Source: Spirochaetaceae bacterium (GTDB lineage Bacteria; Myxococcota_A; UBA9160; UBA4427). From it: a stretch of DNA of 64,000 nt. Location of the stretch: NCBI GenBank assembly GCA_020632655.1, contig JACKFD010000001.1, positions 558,001 to 622,000 of the forward strand. The letters run 5' to 3'. Of this stretch, positions 17,630 to 27,833 are shown one piece after another; the first letter of the stretch is position 1, and each line of letters opens with the position of its first letter. The translations under genes and the position numbers were made by a program. Under the pieces are notes generated by a model that worked only from the letters and a program-made list of their open reading frames with translations, was not told the DNA's origin and searched no databases.

Positions 17630-18766
17630 TCATCGCGCGTCGGGGGGCGCCTTCGCCAGCGCGTCCGCGGACGCCGTCGCCGTCGGATCCGCGTGTGTCT
17701 TCGCGAGGGTGACGTCGCCCGCCATGACCCGCACGACCTCGCCCCGTCGCGGCCCCGCGCCCACCTCGACCTCGAGGGCGCCGTCCGGTGCGATGCCGAG
17801 GGCCACGCCGTCGAGTCGTCGGCCCGCCATCTCCAGCACGCCGACCGGCTCGCCCCGCATGCGGAAGAAGGACTCGAAGCGCGGGCGGAGCGCCTCGAAG
17901 CCGCCCGCGGCGTGACGGTCGAGCTGGTCTTCGAGGGCCTCGAAGAGTCGGCGCGTGAAGGCCACGCGATCGACGGGAGCGCCGAGCTCGCTCGCGAGAC
18001 TCGTCGCGTGGGAGCGGAACTCGTCGGGGAAGAGATCGCGGTCGACGTTGAGATTGACGCCGATCCCGAGCACGGCGAAGGCCAGGCGGGCCCCCTCGGC
18101 GCTGCTCTCCATCAGGATGCCCGAGGTCTTGCGGCGGCGGATCAGCACGTCGTTCGGCCACTTGATCTCGACGAGGGACTCGTCGCCCAGGAAGTCCGCG
18201 ACGGTCTCGGCGACGGCGACCGCGGCTCCCAGGATCAGCGTGGGCGCGTCCGCGATCGATCCCGTCGGGCGCAGCAGCAATGACGTGTAGAGATTCGTGT
18301 GCGGCGGCGAGAAGAAGCTCCGGCCGAGGCGGCCACGCCCCGCGCTCTGCCGCTCGGCGACGACGGCCGTGCCCGCCGGCTCGCCGTCGCGCCCGAGGTC
18401 GAAGGCGACGCGATTGGTCGAGTCCGTGTCGTCGAGATGCAGGTAGCGGCGGCCGAGCCAGCCTGTGGCGAGTCCGTTCTGGACCTCCTCGGCGTAGAGG
18501 CGATCGGGCGCCCCGCGCAGCCGGTAGCCGCCGCCCGGCTCGCCTTCGATGCGGTAGCCCCTTCGGCGCAGCGTGCCGACGTGCTTCCAGACCTGCGCGC
18601 GCGAGACCCCCAGCGCCTGCGAGAGCCCTTCGCCCGAGAGCGCGACATCCGGGTGGGCGCGCAGGGCCTGCAGGATCGCCCCCGGACCGCTCGTGGCGTC
18701 GAGTGCGGCCGCCACGGCCGCGCTCGCTCCGGGCGGTGTCGCGTCGGACTCGCGTCGACGACTCAT
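17630..18766 (-). CDS. birA: Bifunctional biotin-[acetyl-CoA-carboxylase] ligase / biotin operon repressor
   Basis: The 378-residue protein has an N-terminal winged helix (LSGEGLSQALGVSRAQVWKHV, residues 43-63, plus a GGGYRL wing) and the biotin protein ligase core. The core contains DSTN, the biotinyl-AMP-binding GRGRLGRSF near 142 and KWPNDVL near 198. The HTH indicates the group II type that also represses biotin genes. No bio genes are in the window. Its ATG overlaps the nadC stop by 4 bp (ATGA), so the two are co-translated. The C-terminal tail (from about 350) is an unconserved Ala/Thr-rich extension. Confidence 0.95.
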   Translation of the reverse strand: MSRRRESDATPPGASAAVAAALDATSGPGAILQALRAHPDVALSGEGLSQALGVSRAQVWKHVGTLRRRGYRIEGEPGGGYRLRGAPDRLYAEEVQNGLATGWLGRRYLHLDDTDSTNRVAFDLGRDGEPAGTAVVAERQSAGRGRLGRSFFSPPHTNLYTSLLLRPTGSIADAPTLILGAAVAVAETVADFLGDESLVEIKWPNDVLIRRRKTSGILMESSAEGARLAFAVLGIGVNLNVDRDLFPDEFRSHATSLASELGAPVDRVAFTRRLFEALEDQLDRHAAGGFEALRPRFESFFRMRGEPVGVLEMAGRRLDGVALGIAPDGALEVEVGAGPRRGEVVRVMAGDVTLAKTHADPTATASADALAKAPPDAR

Positions 18767-19710
18767 GGCGTGCGCCGCGACCGGTCTGCTTCGGCCTCGG
18801 TCCCGGGCGGCAGCAGGTCGACCTCGAGGGCGACGTCGGCGCAGCGGACCGAGTGGGTGAGGGCGCCCATCGAGATGCGCGCGACGCCGGTCTCGGCGAA
18901 GGCCCGCAGGTTCGCTGGCCCGATGCCGCCCGAGGCCTCGAGCAGGACGCCCGGCGCGTGCCGGTCGACGATGCGCGCGATCGTGGCCGGGTCGAGGTTG
19001 TCGAGCAGCAGGAAGCGACAGCCCAGCGCGACGGCCTGGTCGGCCATCGACTCGGACTCGACCTCCACCTGCACGGGGACCCCGTCCGGGGCGCCCTCGA
19101 GCGCACGCGTCACGGCGGCTTCGAGGCTGCCCGCGGCGGCGATGTGGTTGTCCTTGACGAGCACCGCGTCGTAGAGCCCGACGCGATGGTTCACGCCGCC
19201 GCCGACGGCGACCGCGTACTTCTCGAGATGCCGCCAGCCGGGGGTCGTCTTGCGGGTGTCGACGAGATCGACCGCGAGGTCGGATACGCGCTCGACCAGC
19301 CGGCGCGTCTGGCTCGCGACGCCACAGAGCCGGCCGAGGAAGTTGAGCGCCGTGCGCTCCGCGGTCAGGATCGACGCGTAGGCGCCATCGATCCGCATCA
19401 GGACCTCGCCGGGCCCCACGTCGCAGCCATCCGCGATTGCATGCGGCTGCTCGATCCGCAGCTGCGGATCGACGGCCTCGAATACGGCGCGCGCGATCGC
19501 CAGGCCGCAGACGACGAGCTCCTCGCGTGCCTCGATCCGGGCGCGGCCTGTACGTCCGGGCTCGATGGTGAGGTCGCTCGTCAGGTCGCCTGCGCCCACG
19601 TCCTCGGCGAGCGCCAGGTCGAGCAGCGGCTGCCAGCGCTCGCGTGCAGGCAGGGAGACGGAGCGGGGCGCGGGCCTCGCTTTGCGTCGCGGCGGCGGAT
19701 GGGCGGTCAT
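18763..19710 (-). CDS. nadC: Nicotinate-nucleotide pyrophosphorylase (quinolinate phosphoribosyltransferase)
   Basis: This 315-residue enzyme converts quinolinate and PRPP to nicotinate mononucleotide in de novo NAD synthesis. Visible signatures are EDVGAGDLTSDL near 36, ERTALNFLGRLCGVAS near 117, DTRKTTPGWRHLEKYAV near 150, KDNHI near 186 and EASGGI near 260. It heads a minus-strand operon nadC-birA-coaX. No nadA or nadB is present in the window. The first 20 residues are a basic leader that may not be needed, so the true start could be slightly later. Confidence 0.95.
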   Translation of the reverse strand: MTAHPPPRRKARPAPRSVSLPARERWQPLLDLALAEDVGAGDLTSDLTIEPGRTGRARIEAREELVVCGLAIARAVFEAVDPQLRIEQPHAIADGCDVGPGEVLMRIDGAYASILTAERTALNFLGRLCGVASQTRRLVERVSDLAVDLVDTRKTTPGWRHLEKYAVAVGGGVNHRVGLYDAVLVKDNHIAAAGSLEAAVTRALEGAPDGVPVQVEVESESMADQAVALGCRFLLLDNLDPATIARIVDRHAPGVLLEASGGIGPANLRAFAETGVARISMGALTHSVRCADVALEVDLLPPGTEAEADRSRRTP

Positions 19711-19780
19711 CGAGGGCGACTCCGGGCGGATCGGTGGCGATCGGCCCGGCAGTCTATCGCAGCCCGCTCCCGGGCCGGAC

Positions 19781-21850
19781 TCAGTCCTCGTCGCCCTTCA
19801 TGCGGCGGATCTCTTCGCGCACGAGGGTCTCGGCCATCTCCGGGATCACCTCCCAGGCGATCTGCTCCACGCGGGCGAGGACCTGCTTCACGATCGTCTC
19901 GGAGAGGTCGGAGAAGGCCTCCCACGCGACCTTCTCGAGCGTCTCGTGGATGCGCTGCTCCATGACCGGCGAGAGATCCGAGATGCGGCCCGTCTCGACC
20001 GGCTCGGAGGGCGTGTCGGCGCCGAATGCGTCGGGCTCCTCGAACTCGTCGGAGACGTCGAGGTCGAGAGGCTCGCTGGTCGCCGGCGCGATGCGATCCT
20101 GCGGCGGCGGCGCGGCGAAGGCCGGTTCGGCCTCCTGCGCGTCTTCCGCCTCGTCGATCGTCACGGGTTCGGGCTCGCGAAGCGCGTTCGGCGTGGCCAT
20201 CGGCGTGGGTCGCGGGGCCGCGGCGACGACCGGCAAGACGGGCTGCGCGCTCGCCTCGGCGAGGTCACCGGAGGAGACGTCGTAGTCGGCGACGACGGTC
20301 GGTGCGTCTCCGACGGGTGCCTGCAGCGGATCGAAGGAGGACTCCGGCGAGACGAGATCCGCGAAGCTGGCGAAGGAGTCTCCGAGCGGATCGCCGGCCT
20401 CGTCGACGGGCACCTGCTCCGAGACGTCGAAGGCGAAGTCGAGATCCTCGCTCGAGACGCTGGTCGGACCGAGATCGATGCGCTCGGGCGCGGTCGGCAG
20501 CTCGAAGGCGCGCGTCGGGGCGCCGACGGACGTGGCCGGATCCAGGGCGAAGTCGCTTGCGGGCGGCATCGCGGCGGGGCCGTCCGACGTATTCGCAGCG
20601 AGGTCCGCGTCGAGATCGGTCACGACCGGCGAGGCCGAGGAGCCGAAGGCGAAGTCGCTGTCGGGCTCCGGCGTCGCGGCCGGCGGTGCGAGCGGGACGC
20701 GTGCGGTCGCGGCGTCGCTCGCGATGCCCGTCGTCGGGGCGTGCACGCGCACGGCCTCAGCGGGCGTGGCGACGGGCGCCGCCGTGGGGACCGCCGGCGG
20801 TCGAGGCGCCGCCGCAGGGGGCAGGGGCGGCGGCACGTAGACCGTCGCTTCGCCCGGCTCGTCGCGCTCCGCGTCGTCGAGTCCCATGTCGAGATCGAAG
20901 GAGGACGCGCTCATCGCTTCGTCGAGGCCGAGCGGATCGTCGCCGTCGAGGTCCGCCGACAGATCCGCGAGCGGATCGTCGTCGGTCTCGAGCTCCACGG
21001 CGCCGACGCCGAAGTCGTCCGAATCGAAGTCGTCCGCGGCCAGCGGGGTGGGATCGGGCAGGGCTTTCGGAGCGGGTGCGGCCGCGGTGGGCGGGGTCAC
21101 CGCCGTCTTTGCGCTCGGCCGTGCTCCGGCCGCCTCGCCGGAGAGGGAGTCGCCCAGGGCCATCGTGCCGACGGTCTCGAAGGGGTCGGCCTCGGCCTCA
21201 CCCGGGTCGCCGAAGAAGTTGCCGCCCGAGAGCGCGTCGGCGTCCAGTCCATCGCCGACCTCCGCGTCGGCGTCGATCGAAGGCGTGACGTCGAGGCTCG
21301 ACGACGCATCCTGGCAGGCGGCCTCGGTCTGTCGCGCGGTCGTGTCGGGCGACGCGAGCGCGGTGAGATCGTTGTCGAAGAAGTCGAAGTCGTCGCTCGC
21401 GGCATTGCCGGCGGTCGTGCCGGCGGTCGTGCCGGTTGTCGCGGCCGACGCCGCGCCGGGTGCCGGTCGCGGCGCGCGCTCCGCGCTCCGCATCACTTCG
21501 GTCACGCGCTGGACCAGGGCCTGGGCCTCGAAGGGCTTCGTGATGTGTCCGTTGGCGCCGGCCTGGGTCGCGCGGGCCTCGTCGAAGGCCTCGAAGGTTC
21601 CGGTCAGGAGCAGGACGGGGACGTGGGCGAGGGCGGGCTCGCGCTTGATCGCCTCGCAGACCTCGTAGCCCGAGAGGCCGGGCATCACGACGTCGGCCAG
21701 CACCACGTCGGGCGTGATCTCCCGGGCCCTGGCGACGGCATCGTCGCCGTTGTCGGTCGCGACGATCGTGACGTCCTCGTTCGCGAACGACAGTCCCACG
21801 AGTTTCTGGATCACGACGGAGTCGTCGGCCAGCAGAAGCGTCTTGGGCAT
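19781..21850 (-). CDS. Response regulator: receiver domain, very long acidic linker, conserved helical C-terminus
   Basis: The 689-residue protein starts with a CheY-type receiver (residues 1-120; ADD at the acidic pocket, phosphoacceptor D53 in LADVVMPG, KPF lysine near 106). About 480 residues of Ala/Asp/Pro-rich, low-complexity sequence follow. The last 70 residues form an amphipathic helical domain with a doubled motif (LEKVAWEAFSDLSETIVKQ, then VEQIAWEVIPEMAETLVRE). Similar receiver-linker-helix proteins occur in delta-type bacteria, but I know no established function. The ATG at 21848-21850 precedes MPKTLLLADD. It is divergent from the PP2C phosphatase gene, separated by 205 bp that probably hold both promoters. 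Confidence 0.75.
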   Translation of the reverse strand: MPKTLLLADDSVVIQKLVGLSFANEDVTIVATDNGDDAVARAREITPDVVLADVVMPGLSGYEVCEAIKREPALAHVPVLLLTGTFEAFDEARATQAGANGHITKPFEAQALVQRVTEVMRSAERAPRPAPGAASAATTGTTAGTTAGNAASDDFDFFDNDLTALASPDTTARQTEAACQDASSSLDVTPSIDADAEVGDGLDADALSGGNFFGDPGEAEADPFETVGTMALGDSLSGEAAGARPSAKTAVTPPTAAAPAPKALPDPTPLAADDFDSDDFGVGAVELETDDDPLADLSADLDGDDPLGLDEAMSASSFDLDMGLDDAERDEPGEATVYVPPPLPPAAAPRPPAVPTAAPVATPAEAVRVHAPTTGIASDAATARVPLAPPAATPEPDSDFAFGSSASPVVTDLDADLAANTSDGPAAMPPASDFALDPATSVGAPTRAFELPTAPERIDLGPTSVSSEDLDFAFDVSEQVPVDEAGDPLGDSFASFADLVSPESSFDPLQAPVGDAPTVVADYDVSSGDLAEASAQPVLPVVAAAPRPTPMATPNALREPEPVTIDEAEDAQEAEPAFAAPPPQDRIAPATSEPLDLDVSDEFEEPDAFGADTPSEPVETGRISDLSPVMEQRIHETLEKVAWEAFSDLSETIVKQVLARVEQIAWEVIPEMAETLVREEIRRMKGDED

Positions 21851-22055
21851 GGTCCCCCCCGTCCCGGACCCATGGGCCCGGACGCCGATCAGCGTACCGC
21901 TCGTGGCTCCTATCGTCTCCATCTTGCCGGTGATTGAATGGTTTTTTGCACATGCCTGAGGGAAAGGCCGGGCCGCGCGATCAAGCGGCGCGAGACCGGC
22001 TCCGATAGGCGCACCCGGGGCTCCCGTTACGCGGAGCCCGAGGAGAGGACCCCGG

Positions 22056-22787
22056 ATGCTCCTTCGCTCCGCGGCCAGCACGCACGTCGGGATGAGGCGC
22101 CAGGCCAACGAGGACCGCTACGCGATCGTCCCGGAGCTCGGGCTCTTTCTGGTCGCGGACGGCATGGGCGGGCACAAGGCGGGGCAGGTCGCCAGCCAGC
22201 TCGCCTGCGATGGGGCCATCCGGGCGATCGAGGCGCTCCAGGGCGCGACGGTCCCGCTCGCCGAGCGCCTGCGCCACGCGGTCGCCTGTGCGAATCGGGA
22301 GATCCTGAACGCGGCCCAGGCGAACGAAGAGCTCGCCGGTATGGGCACGACGTTCGTGGGCATGCTCTTTGGTGGGGAGCGGCTCGCGCTGGCCCACGTC
22401 GGTGACAGCCGGGCCTACGTGCTCCGGCGCGGCCGCCTGCGCGGACTGACCGACGACCACTCGATCGTCGCCGAGCTGCTCCGCCGGCAGGAGATCAGCG
22501 AGGCGGATGCTCGCGCGCATCCGCATCGGCACGTGTTGACCCGGGCGCTCGGCGTGCGCCCGCGTACGGAGCCGGACCTCGCCGAGATGACGCCCCAGGC
22601 CGGCGACGTGTTCATCCTCTGCTCGGACGGTCTGACGACCCACGTGTCCGACGAGGAGATCGCCCGGCGACTCGCCGAGGCCGAGGATCTCGAGGCCGCG
22701 GCCTCGGATCTGATCGCGCGGGCGAACGGCGCCGGCGGCCTCGACAACGTCACCGTGTTGCTGGTGCGCTGCGAGGCCGACGGCTGA
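22056..22787 (+). CDS. PP2C-type protein serine/threonine phosphatase
   Basis: This 243-residue soluble PPM/PP2C phosphatase dephosphorylates Ser/Thr residues using two divalent metals. The metal ligands are all visible: NEDRY near residue 19, VADGMGGHKAG near 34, GDSRAYVLRRG near 118, SDGLTTHVSDEEI near 190 and LDNVT near 229. No regulatory or membrane domain is attached, as in stand-alone PrpC/Stp enzymes. A Ser/Thr kinase partner is not present in this window. It is convergent with the sigma factor gene (45 bp gap) and divergent from the long-linker response regulator. Confidence 0.92.
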   Translation: MLLRSAASTHVGMRRQANEDRYAIVPELGLFLVADGMGGHKAGQVASQLACDGAIRAIEALQGATVPLAERLRHAVACANREILNAAQANEELAGMGTTFVGMLFGGERLALAHVGDSRAYVLRRGRLRGLTDDHSIVAELLRRQEISEADARAHPHRHVLTRALGVRPRTEPDLAEMTPQAGDVFILCSDGLTTHVSDEEIARRLAEAEDLEAAASDLIARANGAGGLDNVTVLLVRCEADG

Positions 22788-22832
22788 TCGCCGAGGCGCG
22801 GGACCGGGGCGCTTCCGCGGCCCGCGCGGGTC

Positions 22833-23627
<795 letters not shown>

Positions 23628-24139
23628 GTGTCCGCCCGTCGTGCTTGCGGCCCGTGCGTGCTTGCCTGCAGTCGTTGGTGAGCCGGCGGATCCGTCCATC
23701 CGGCGCGTGATGGGAGACGGACAAAGCAGGGGACGTGCCAAGCGGCGCGGAATCTTGGGGAAAAGACCGGAGAAATCGGACTCGGCCGGAAAGGACTTCC
23801 GCGGGGGGGCGAAAACTCTTTGAAATTCCTAAAGATTCGCTTCGGCACGACCCGCGACGGCTGCGCATGTTTTTTCGTCGACGGCATGCCAATCGCGGCG
23901 GCAGCGGCGGCAGCGCCTGCGCAGAACCGTCAAGCGCCCGACGCTCGCCCGCGCAGGGCGTTGCAGAACGGTTCGGATCCGAACGACACCGCACGGATCG
24001 GTTCGCGTCGGATCGGAATCCGCGCGTGTGCTGCGGACCGCGCGCGAACGGGATTCGTCGCGACGAGGCGGCGCCGACCGCGAGGGCCGATCGCGCAGGG
24101 GCCGCCGGGCGAGCCGGCGACGGAGCGGGTGGGGCGAGC
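23628..24139. other. Intergenic region upstream of the sigma factor gene
   Basis: About 510 bp with no supported gene. An AT-richer patch lies at roughly 23800-23880 (CTTTGAAATTCCTAAAGATTC and a run of six Ts near 23870), in a position suited to a promoter for the minus-strand sigma factor. I could not fix convincing -35/-10 hexamers. The part nearest 24139 is GC-rich and would hold the end of the NtrC-type transcript. Confidence 0.4.
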
Positions 24140-25537
24140 CTAGTCTTCGGGCTCGGGCGGGGTGAGACCGCGCTTCTTGATCTTCTCGAGCAGCGTCGTG
24201 CGGTTCAGACCCAGCAGGCCCGCCGCCCGGTTCTTGTTCCAATGCGTGAGCTCGAGGGCCTGCCCGATCAGGTCCGACTCGAAGCGCCCGACGACCTCGT
24301 TGAAGTCGAGTCCGGTCGAGGGGACTCGAGGCGCCCAGCTCCGCGTGATCGGGGCCGCGCGGACGTGATCCGGCAGGTCCTCGACCTCGATCTCGCCCTC
24401 GCCGACGAGCACCGTGAGCCGCTCGGTCAGGTTCTCGAGCTCGCGCACGTTGCCCGGCCAGTGGTAGTCCATCAGGCGCTGCATCGCGTCGTCGGTGATG
24501 CCCGCGACCCGGGAGCCTCGCTCCTGCCGGGCGACGTCGAGGAAGTGGTGCACGAGCAGCGGCAGATCGTCGATGCGATCGCGCAGCGCCGGCACCTCGA
24601 CGGGCAGCACGTTCAGCCGGTAGAACAGATCCTCGCGGAAGCGGCCTTCCCGGATCAGCTTCTGCAGGTTCTGATGGGTCGCGGCGATCACGCGCACGTC
24701 GACCTTGACGGTCTTCGAGGAGCCGACCGGCTCGAAGGTCCGCTCCTGCAGCACGCGCAGCAGCTTCACCTGCAGGTTCGGGCTCATGTCCCCGATCTCG
24801 TCGAGGAAGATCGTGCCGCCGTGCGCCACGGCGAAGCGGCCCTCGCGATGGGCGACGGCGTTCGTGAAGGCCCCCTTCACGTGGCCGAAGAGCTCCGACT
24901 CGAGCAGCTCCTCGGGGATCGCGCCGCAGTTCACGGTCACGAGCATCCGGTCGGCGCGGCGGCTGTTGAAGTGCAGGGCGCGGGCGACCAGCTCCTTGCC
25001 CGTGCCGCTCTCACCCGTGATCAGCACCGTGCTCTCGGTGTCGGCGATCCGCTCGACGACCGAGAGCGTCCGACCGAGGCTGTCGCTCTTGCCGATGATG
25101 CTGTCGAATTTGTGCCGCGAACGGAGCTGGCGTTGCAGCAGGCGATTCTCGGACTTGAGGCGGCCGTGCTCGAGGGCCTGGTCGACGAGGCTGCGCACGA
25201 CGTCGAGGCGCTCGTGCTCGAAGGGCTTCTCGAGGTACCAGTAGGCGCCGGCGCGCAGGGCCTCGACGGACTTCTCGGGCGTGTTGTACCCGGTCATCAC
25301 GATGCAGGGCAGATCGGGCTCGAGCTCCCGGATCTGGCGGACCAGCTCGATGCCGTTCAGGCCCGGCATCTGCACGTCGCAAAGGACGAGGCCGACGCGT
25401 TCGCTGGCGAGGTGCTGCAGGGCCTCGGAGGCGTCCCGGGCCATCAACACATCGTGACCGACGCGCTTCAGGATGCGCTCGATCGCGCGGCGATAGAGCT
25501 CTTCGTCGTCGACGACGAGGACGTGGGGCTTCTGCAG
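24140..25537 (-). CDS. NtrC-family sigma-54-dependent response regulator with GAFTNA loop
   Basis: The roughly 465-residue activator has a receiver domain (D54 in LCDVQMPG, lysine in LEKPF near 106), a central AAA+ domain (Walker A GESGTGKE, Walker B GTIFLDEIGD) and a C-terminal Fis-type helix-turn-helix (NKNRAAGLLGLNRTTLLEKIKKRG). The sigma-54 contact loop reads GAFTNA instead of GAFTGA. The receiver begins directly after a CTG (25535-25537) preceded by GGAG at 6-nt spacing. I see no ATG, GTG or TTG between the divergent kinase gene and this point, so a CTG start is the best guess. The cognate kinase may be the divergent gene at 25701. Confidence 0.88.
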   Translation of the reverse strand: MQKPHVLVVDDEELYRRAIERILKRVGHDVLMARDASEALQHLASERVGLVLCDVQMPGLNGIELVRQIRELEPDLPCIVMTGYNTPEKSVEALRAGAYWYLEKPFEHERLDVVRSLVDQALEHGRLKSENRLLQRQLRSRHKFDSIIGKSDSLGRTLSVVERIADTESTVLITGESGTGKELVARALHFNSRRADRMLVTVNCGAIPEELLESELFGHVKGAFTNAVAHREGRFAVAHGGTIFLDEIGDMSPNLQVKLLRVLQERTFEPVGSSKTVKVDVRVIAATHQNLQKLIREGRFREDLFYRLNVLPVEVPALRDRIDDLPLLVHHFLDVARQERGSRVAGITDDAMQRLMDYHWPGNVRELENLTERLTVLVGEGEIEVEDLPDHVRAAPITRSWAPRVPSTGLDFNEVVGRFESDLIGQALELTHWNKNRAAGLLGLNRTTLLEKIKKRGLTPPEPED

Positions 25538-25700
25538 GGTGATCTCCGCACGGCGGAGGGGGCGCGCGCAGTGTAGGAGAACGCTTCGGGTCGCGACAGG
25601 CGTTCGGATGATCGGCCGCGGCGGATCGGCTACTTTCCGCGGCCCCCGCTGGCGCTGCTCGGGTGTTCGGACCACCCGACGGGAGCATTCGTTCCAGGCC

Positions 25701-27827
25701 ATGACCCACGCGGACTCCGAGGCCCGGAAGTCGACGGCGGCGCTGCGACTCGGCGTGATCCGGGTCGTCGTGGTGGCCGCGGACCGGGCGGATTGGCGGA
25801 GCGAGGACGGGCCGCCGCCGGTCGCCGTCGAGACCACGGCCGGGCTGGCCCGGCTCGGGGATCCGGTCGAGCTGATCCGCGCGGATTCCGCCGCCTCGCT
25901 GGCGGCCTGCTGCACGGACGGGTCCGTCGACCTCGTGCTGCTCGACCGACTCGGGGAGACGCGGACGGCCGGGCTGCTCGCTGCGCTGCCGGTCCAGGCG
26001 CCGCCGACGGTCGTGGTCGTGGGTGAGGGTGAGGAGGACGAGGCGCTGGCCGCCTTCCGCGTCGGCGCCGCGGACTGCATCGCTTTCGGGCCCGACTACG
26101 AGGCCGTATTGCCGGTCGTCCTGCTCGAGCAGGTGCGTCGATCGCGCAGTGCGCGACGGCAACGGGCCGCCGAGGACCGGATCCGTTGGCTCGAGGATCT
26201 CTACGCCGCCGTGGTCACCGAGATGCCCGCCGCGCTGGCCGTGCTCGACGCCGATGGCCTCGTGGTGGCCGCGAATCCCGAGTTCGATCTGCTCTTTCCC
26301 TCGCGAGGGGAGGCGATCCCGACGAGCGCATCGGGAGGGGCCTCGGAGTTCGTGGAGGCGCGGGTGCCCGCGGAGCTGGTCGAAGCGATCGAGCGCGGCG
26401 CGCGGACGATCGACGGGGGCGCGCACCACTCGATCGAGCTCGTCCGTGTCGAGGCGGGGGGCGCCGAGGCGCGCGCCTACGAGGTCCGGCAGCGGAGGCT
26501 CGGCGATGCCGGACGGATGTTGCTGCTGGTCTCCGACGTGACCGAGAGCGAGTGGCTGTCGGAGCGGCTCGATGCCCTGCGGCGTGACACGCGCGACATC
26601 ATCGAGAACGTCAACAGCGCCTTGATCGTGGTGGGCCCGGACGGGCGGATCAGCTTCGCGAACCCGGCCGCGGAGCGGATCCTGGGGAGCCCCGGCATCG
26701 AGCTCGTCGGCCGCGCGATCGGCGACTGGTTCGCGGCGCCGGCGTCGGGCGCGCTCGAGGAGACGAATCCGATCGAGCGCTGTCTCGCGGACGGCACGCG
26801 GAGTCGCGGGGCGGAGACGATGCTGCAGCGCGGGGATGGTCATTGGATCCCCGTCGGCGTCTCGTGCTCGCCGCGGCTGGATGCCGACGGTCGCTCGCGG
26901 GGCGTCGTCGCCGTGTTCCAGGACCTCTCGGAGATCAAGGAGCTCGAGCAGCAGGTCCGCCAGACGGAGAAGATGGCGTCGATCGGGCAGCTCGCCGCGG
27001 GCCTCGCCCACGAGGTCAACAACCCGATGGGGTTCATCCACGCGAACCTGCGCCAGATGGTCGAGTACCTGGCGGACCTGAATCGGGTTCTCGATGCGAT
27101 GACGCGGCTGGTGGAGGCGGCGGGGACCGAGGATCGCGAGGCGCTGCGCGCCGCCGCGGCGGACGTCGGCGCGATCTCGAAGGAGATCGACCTCGACTAC
27201 GTGCGTACCGACTTCGAGAAGGCGCTGCTCGAGTCCGGCGAAGGCGCCGAGCGCATCCGGCACATCGTGAAGGACCTGCGCGACTTCTCGCGCGCCGATC
27301 CGCCGGAGCGCACACCCTCGGACGTGAACCAGGCCCTCGACTCGACGGCCAACATCGTGCACACGATGATGAAGCACACGGTCGTGCTCGAGAAGCACTA
27401 CGCCGAGCTGCCCGAGATCGACGCCTACCCCATGCAGCTCAAGCAGGTCTTCATGAACCTGCTGGTGAATGCGCAGCAGGCGATCGAGGCGCGCGGGGAC
27501 CGGGAGCCGGGCGTGATCCGACTCGAGACGGCGCACGAGGGCGACCAGATCGTCGTCCGGATCTCGGATACCGGGGTCGGGATCGCCGAGGCCGATCGGA
27601 CGCGGATCTTCGAGCCCTTCTTCACGACCAAGCCGGTCGGCGCCGGCACCGGGCTCGGACTCTCGACCTCCTTCGCGATCATCGAGCGCCACGGCGGGCG
27701 GATCACCGTCGAGAGCGAGCCCGGAAGGGGCTCGACCTTCGAGGTGCGCCTGCCGGTGTCCCCATCCACGTCGGCCGATGCCGCATCCGTCCGCGCGGAC
27801 GACGCCGACGCGCGGACGGAGGCCTAG
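25701..27827 (+). CDS. PAS-domain sensor histidine kinase with N-terminal pseudo-receiver
   Basis: The 708-residue soluble kinase begins with a receiver-like fold (about 14-150: IRVVVVAADR, VDLVLLDRLGETRT, VGAADCIAFG) that lacks the usual acidic pocket. Two PAS-type domains follow (about 160-285 and 300-415). The dimerisation/phosphoacceptor domain has AAGLAHEVNNPMGFI (H near 437), and the HATPase_c domain has NLLVNAQQAI, DTGVGIAE and GTGLGLSTS. No membrane segment is predicted, so it senses a cytosolic cue. A stand-alone receiver starts 6 bp after its stop, and a sigma-54 activator gene is divergent. Confidence 0.92.
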   Translation: MTHADSEARKSTAALRLGVIRVVVVAADRADWRSEDGPPPVAVETTAGLARLGDPVELIRADSAASLAACCTDGSVDLVLLDRLGETRTAGLLAALPVQAPPTVVVVGEGEEDEALAAFRVGAADCIAFGPDYEAVLPVVLLEQVRRSRSARRQRAAEDRIRWLEDLYAAVVTEMPAALAVLDADGLVVAANPEFDLLFPSRGEAIPTSASGGASEFVEARVPAELVEAIERGARTIDGGAHHSIELVRVEAGGAEARAYEVRQRRLGDAGRMLLLVSDVTESEWLSERLDALRRDTRDIIENVNSALIVVGPDGRISFANPAAERILGSPGIELVGRAIGDWFAAPASGALEETNPIERCLADGTRSRGAETMLQRGDGHWIPVGVSCSPRLDADGRSRGVVAVFQDLSEIKELEQQVRQTEKMASIGQLAAGLAHEVNNPMGFIHANLRQMVEYLADLNRVLDAMTRLVEAAGTEDREALRAAAADVGAISKEIDLDYVRTDFEKALLESGEGAERIRHIVKDLRDFSRADPPERTPSDVNQALDSTANIVHTMMKHTVVLEKHYAELPEIDAYPMQLKQVFMNLLVNAQQAIEARGDREPGVIRLETAHEGDQIVVRISDTGVGIAEADRTRIFEPFFTTKPVGAGTGLGLSTSFAIIERHGGRITVESEPGRGSTFEVRLPVSPSTSADAASVRADDADARTEA

Positions 27828-27833
27828 CCCGCG

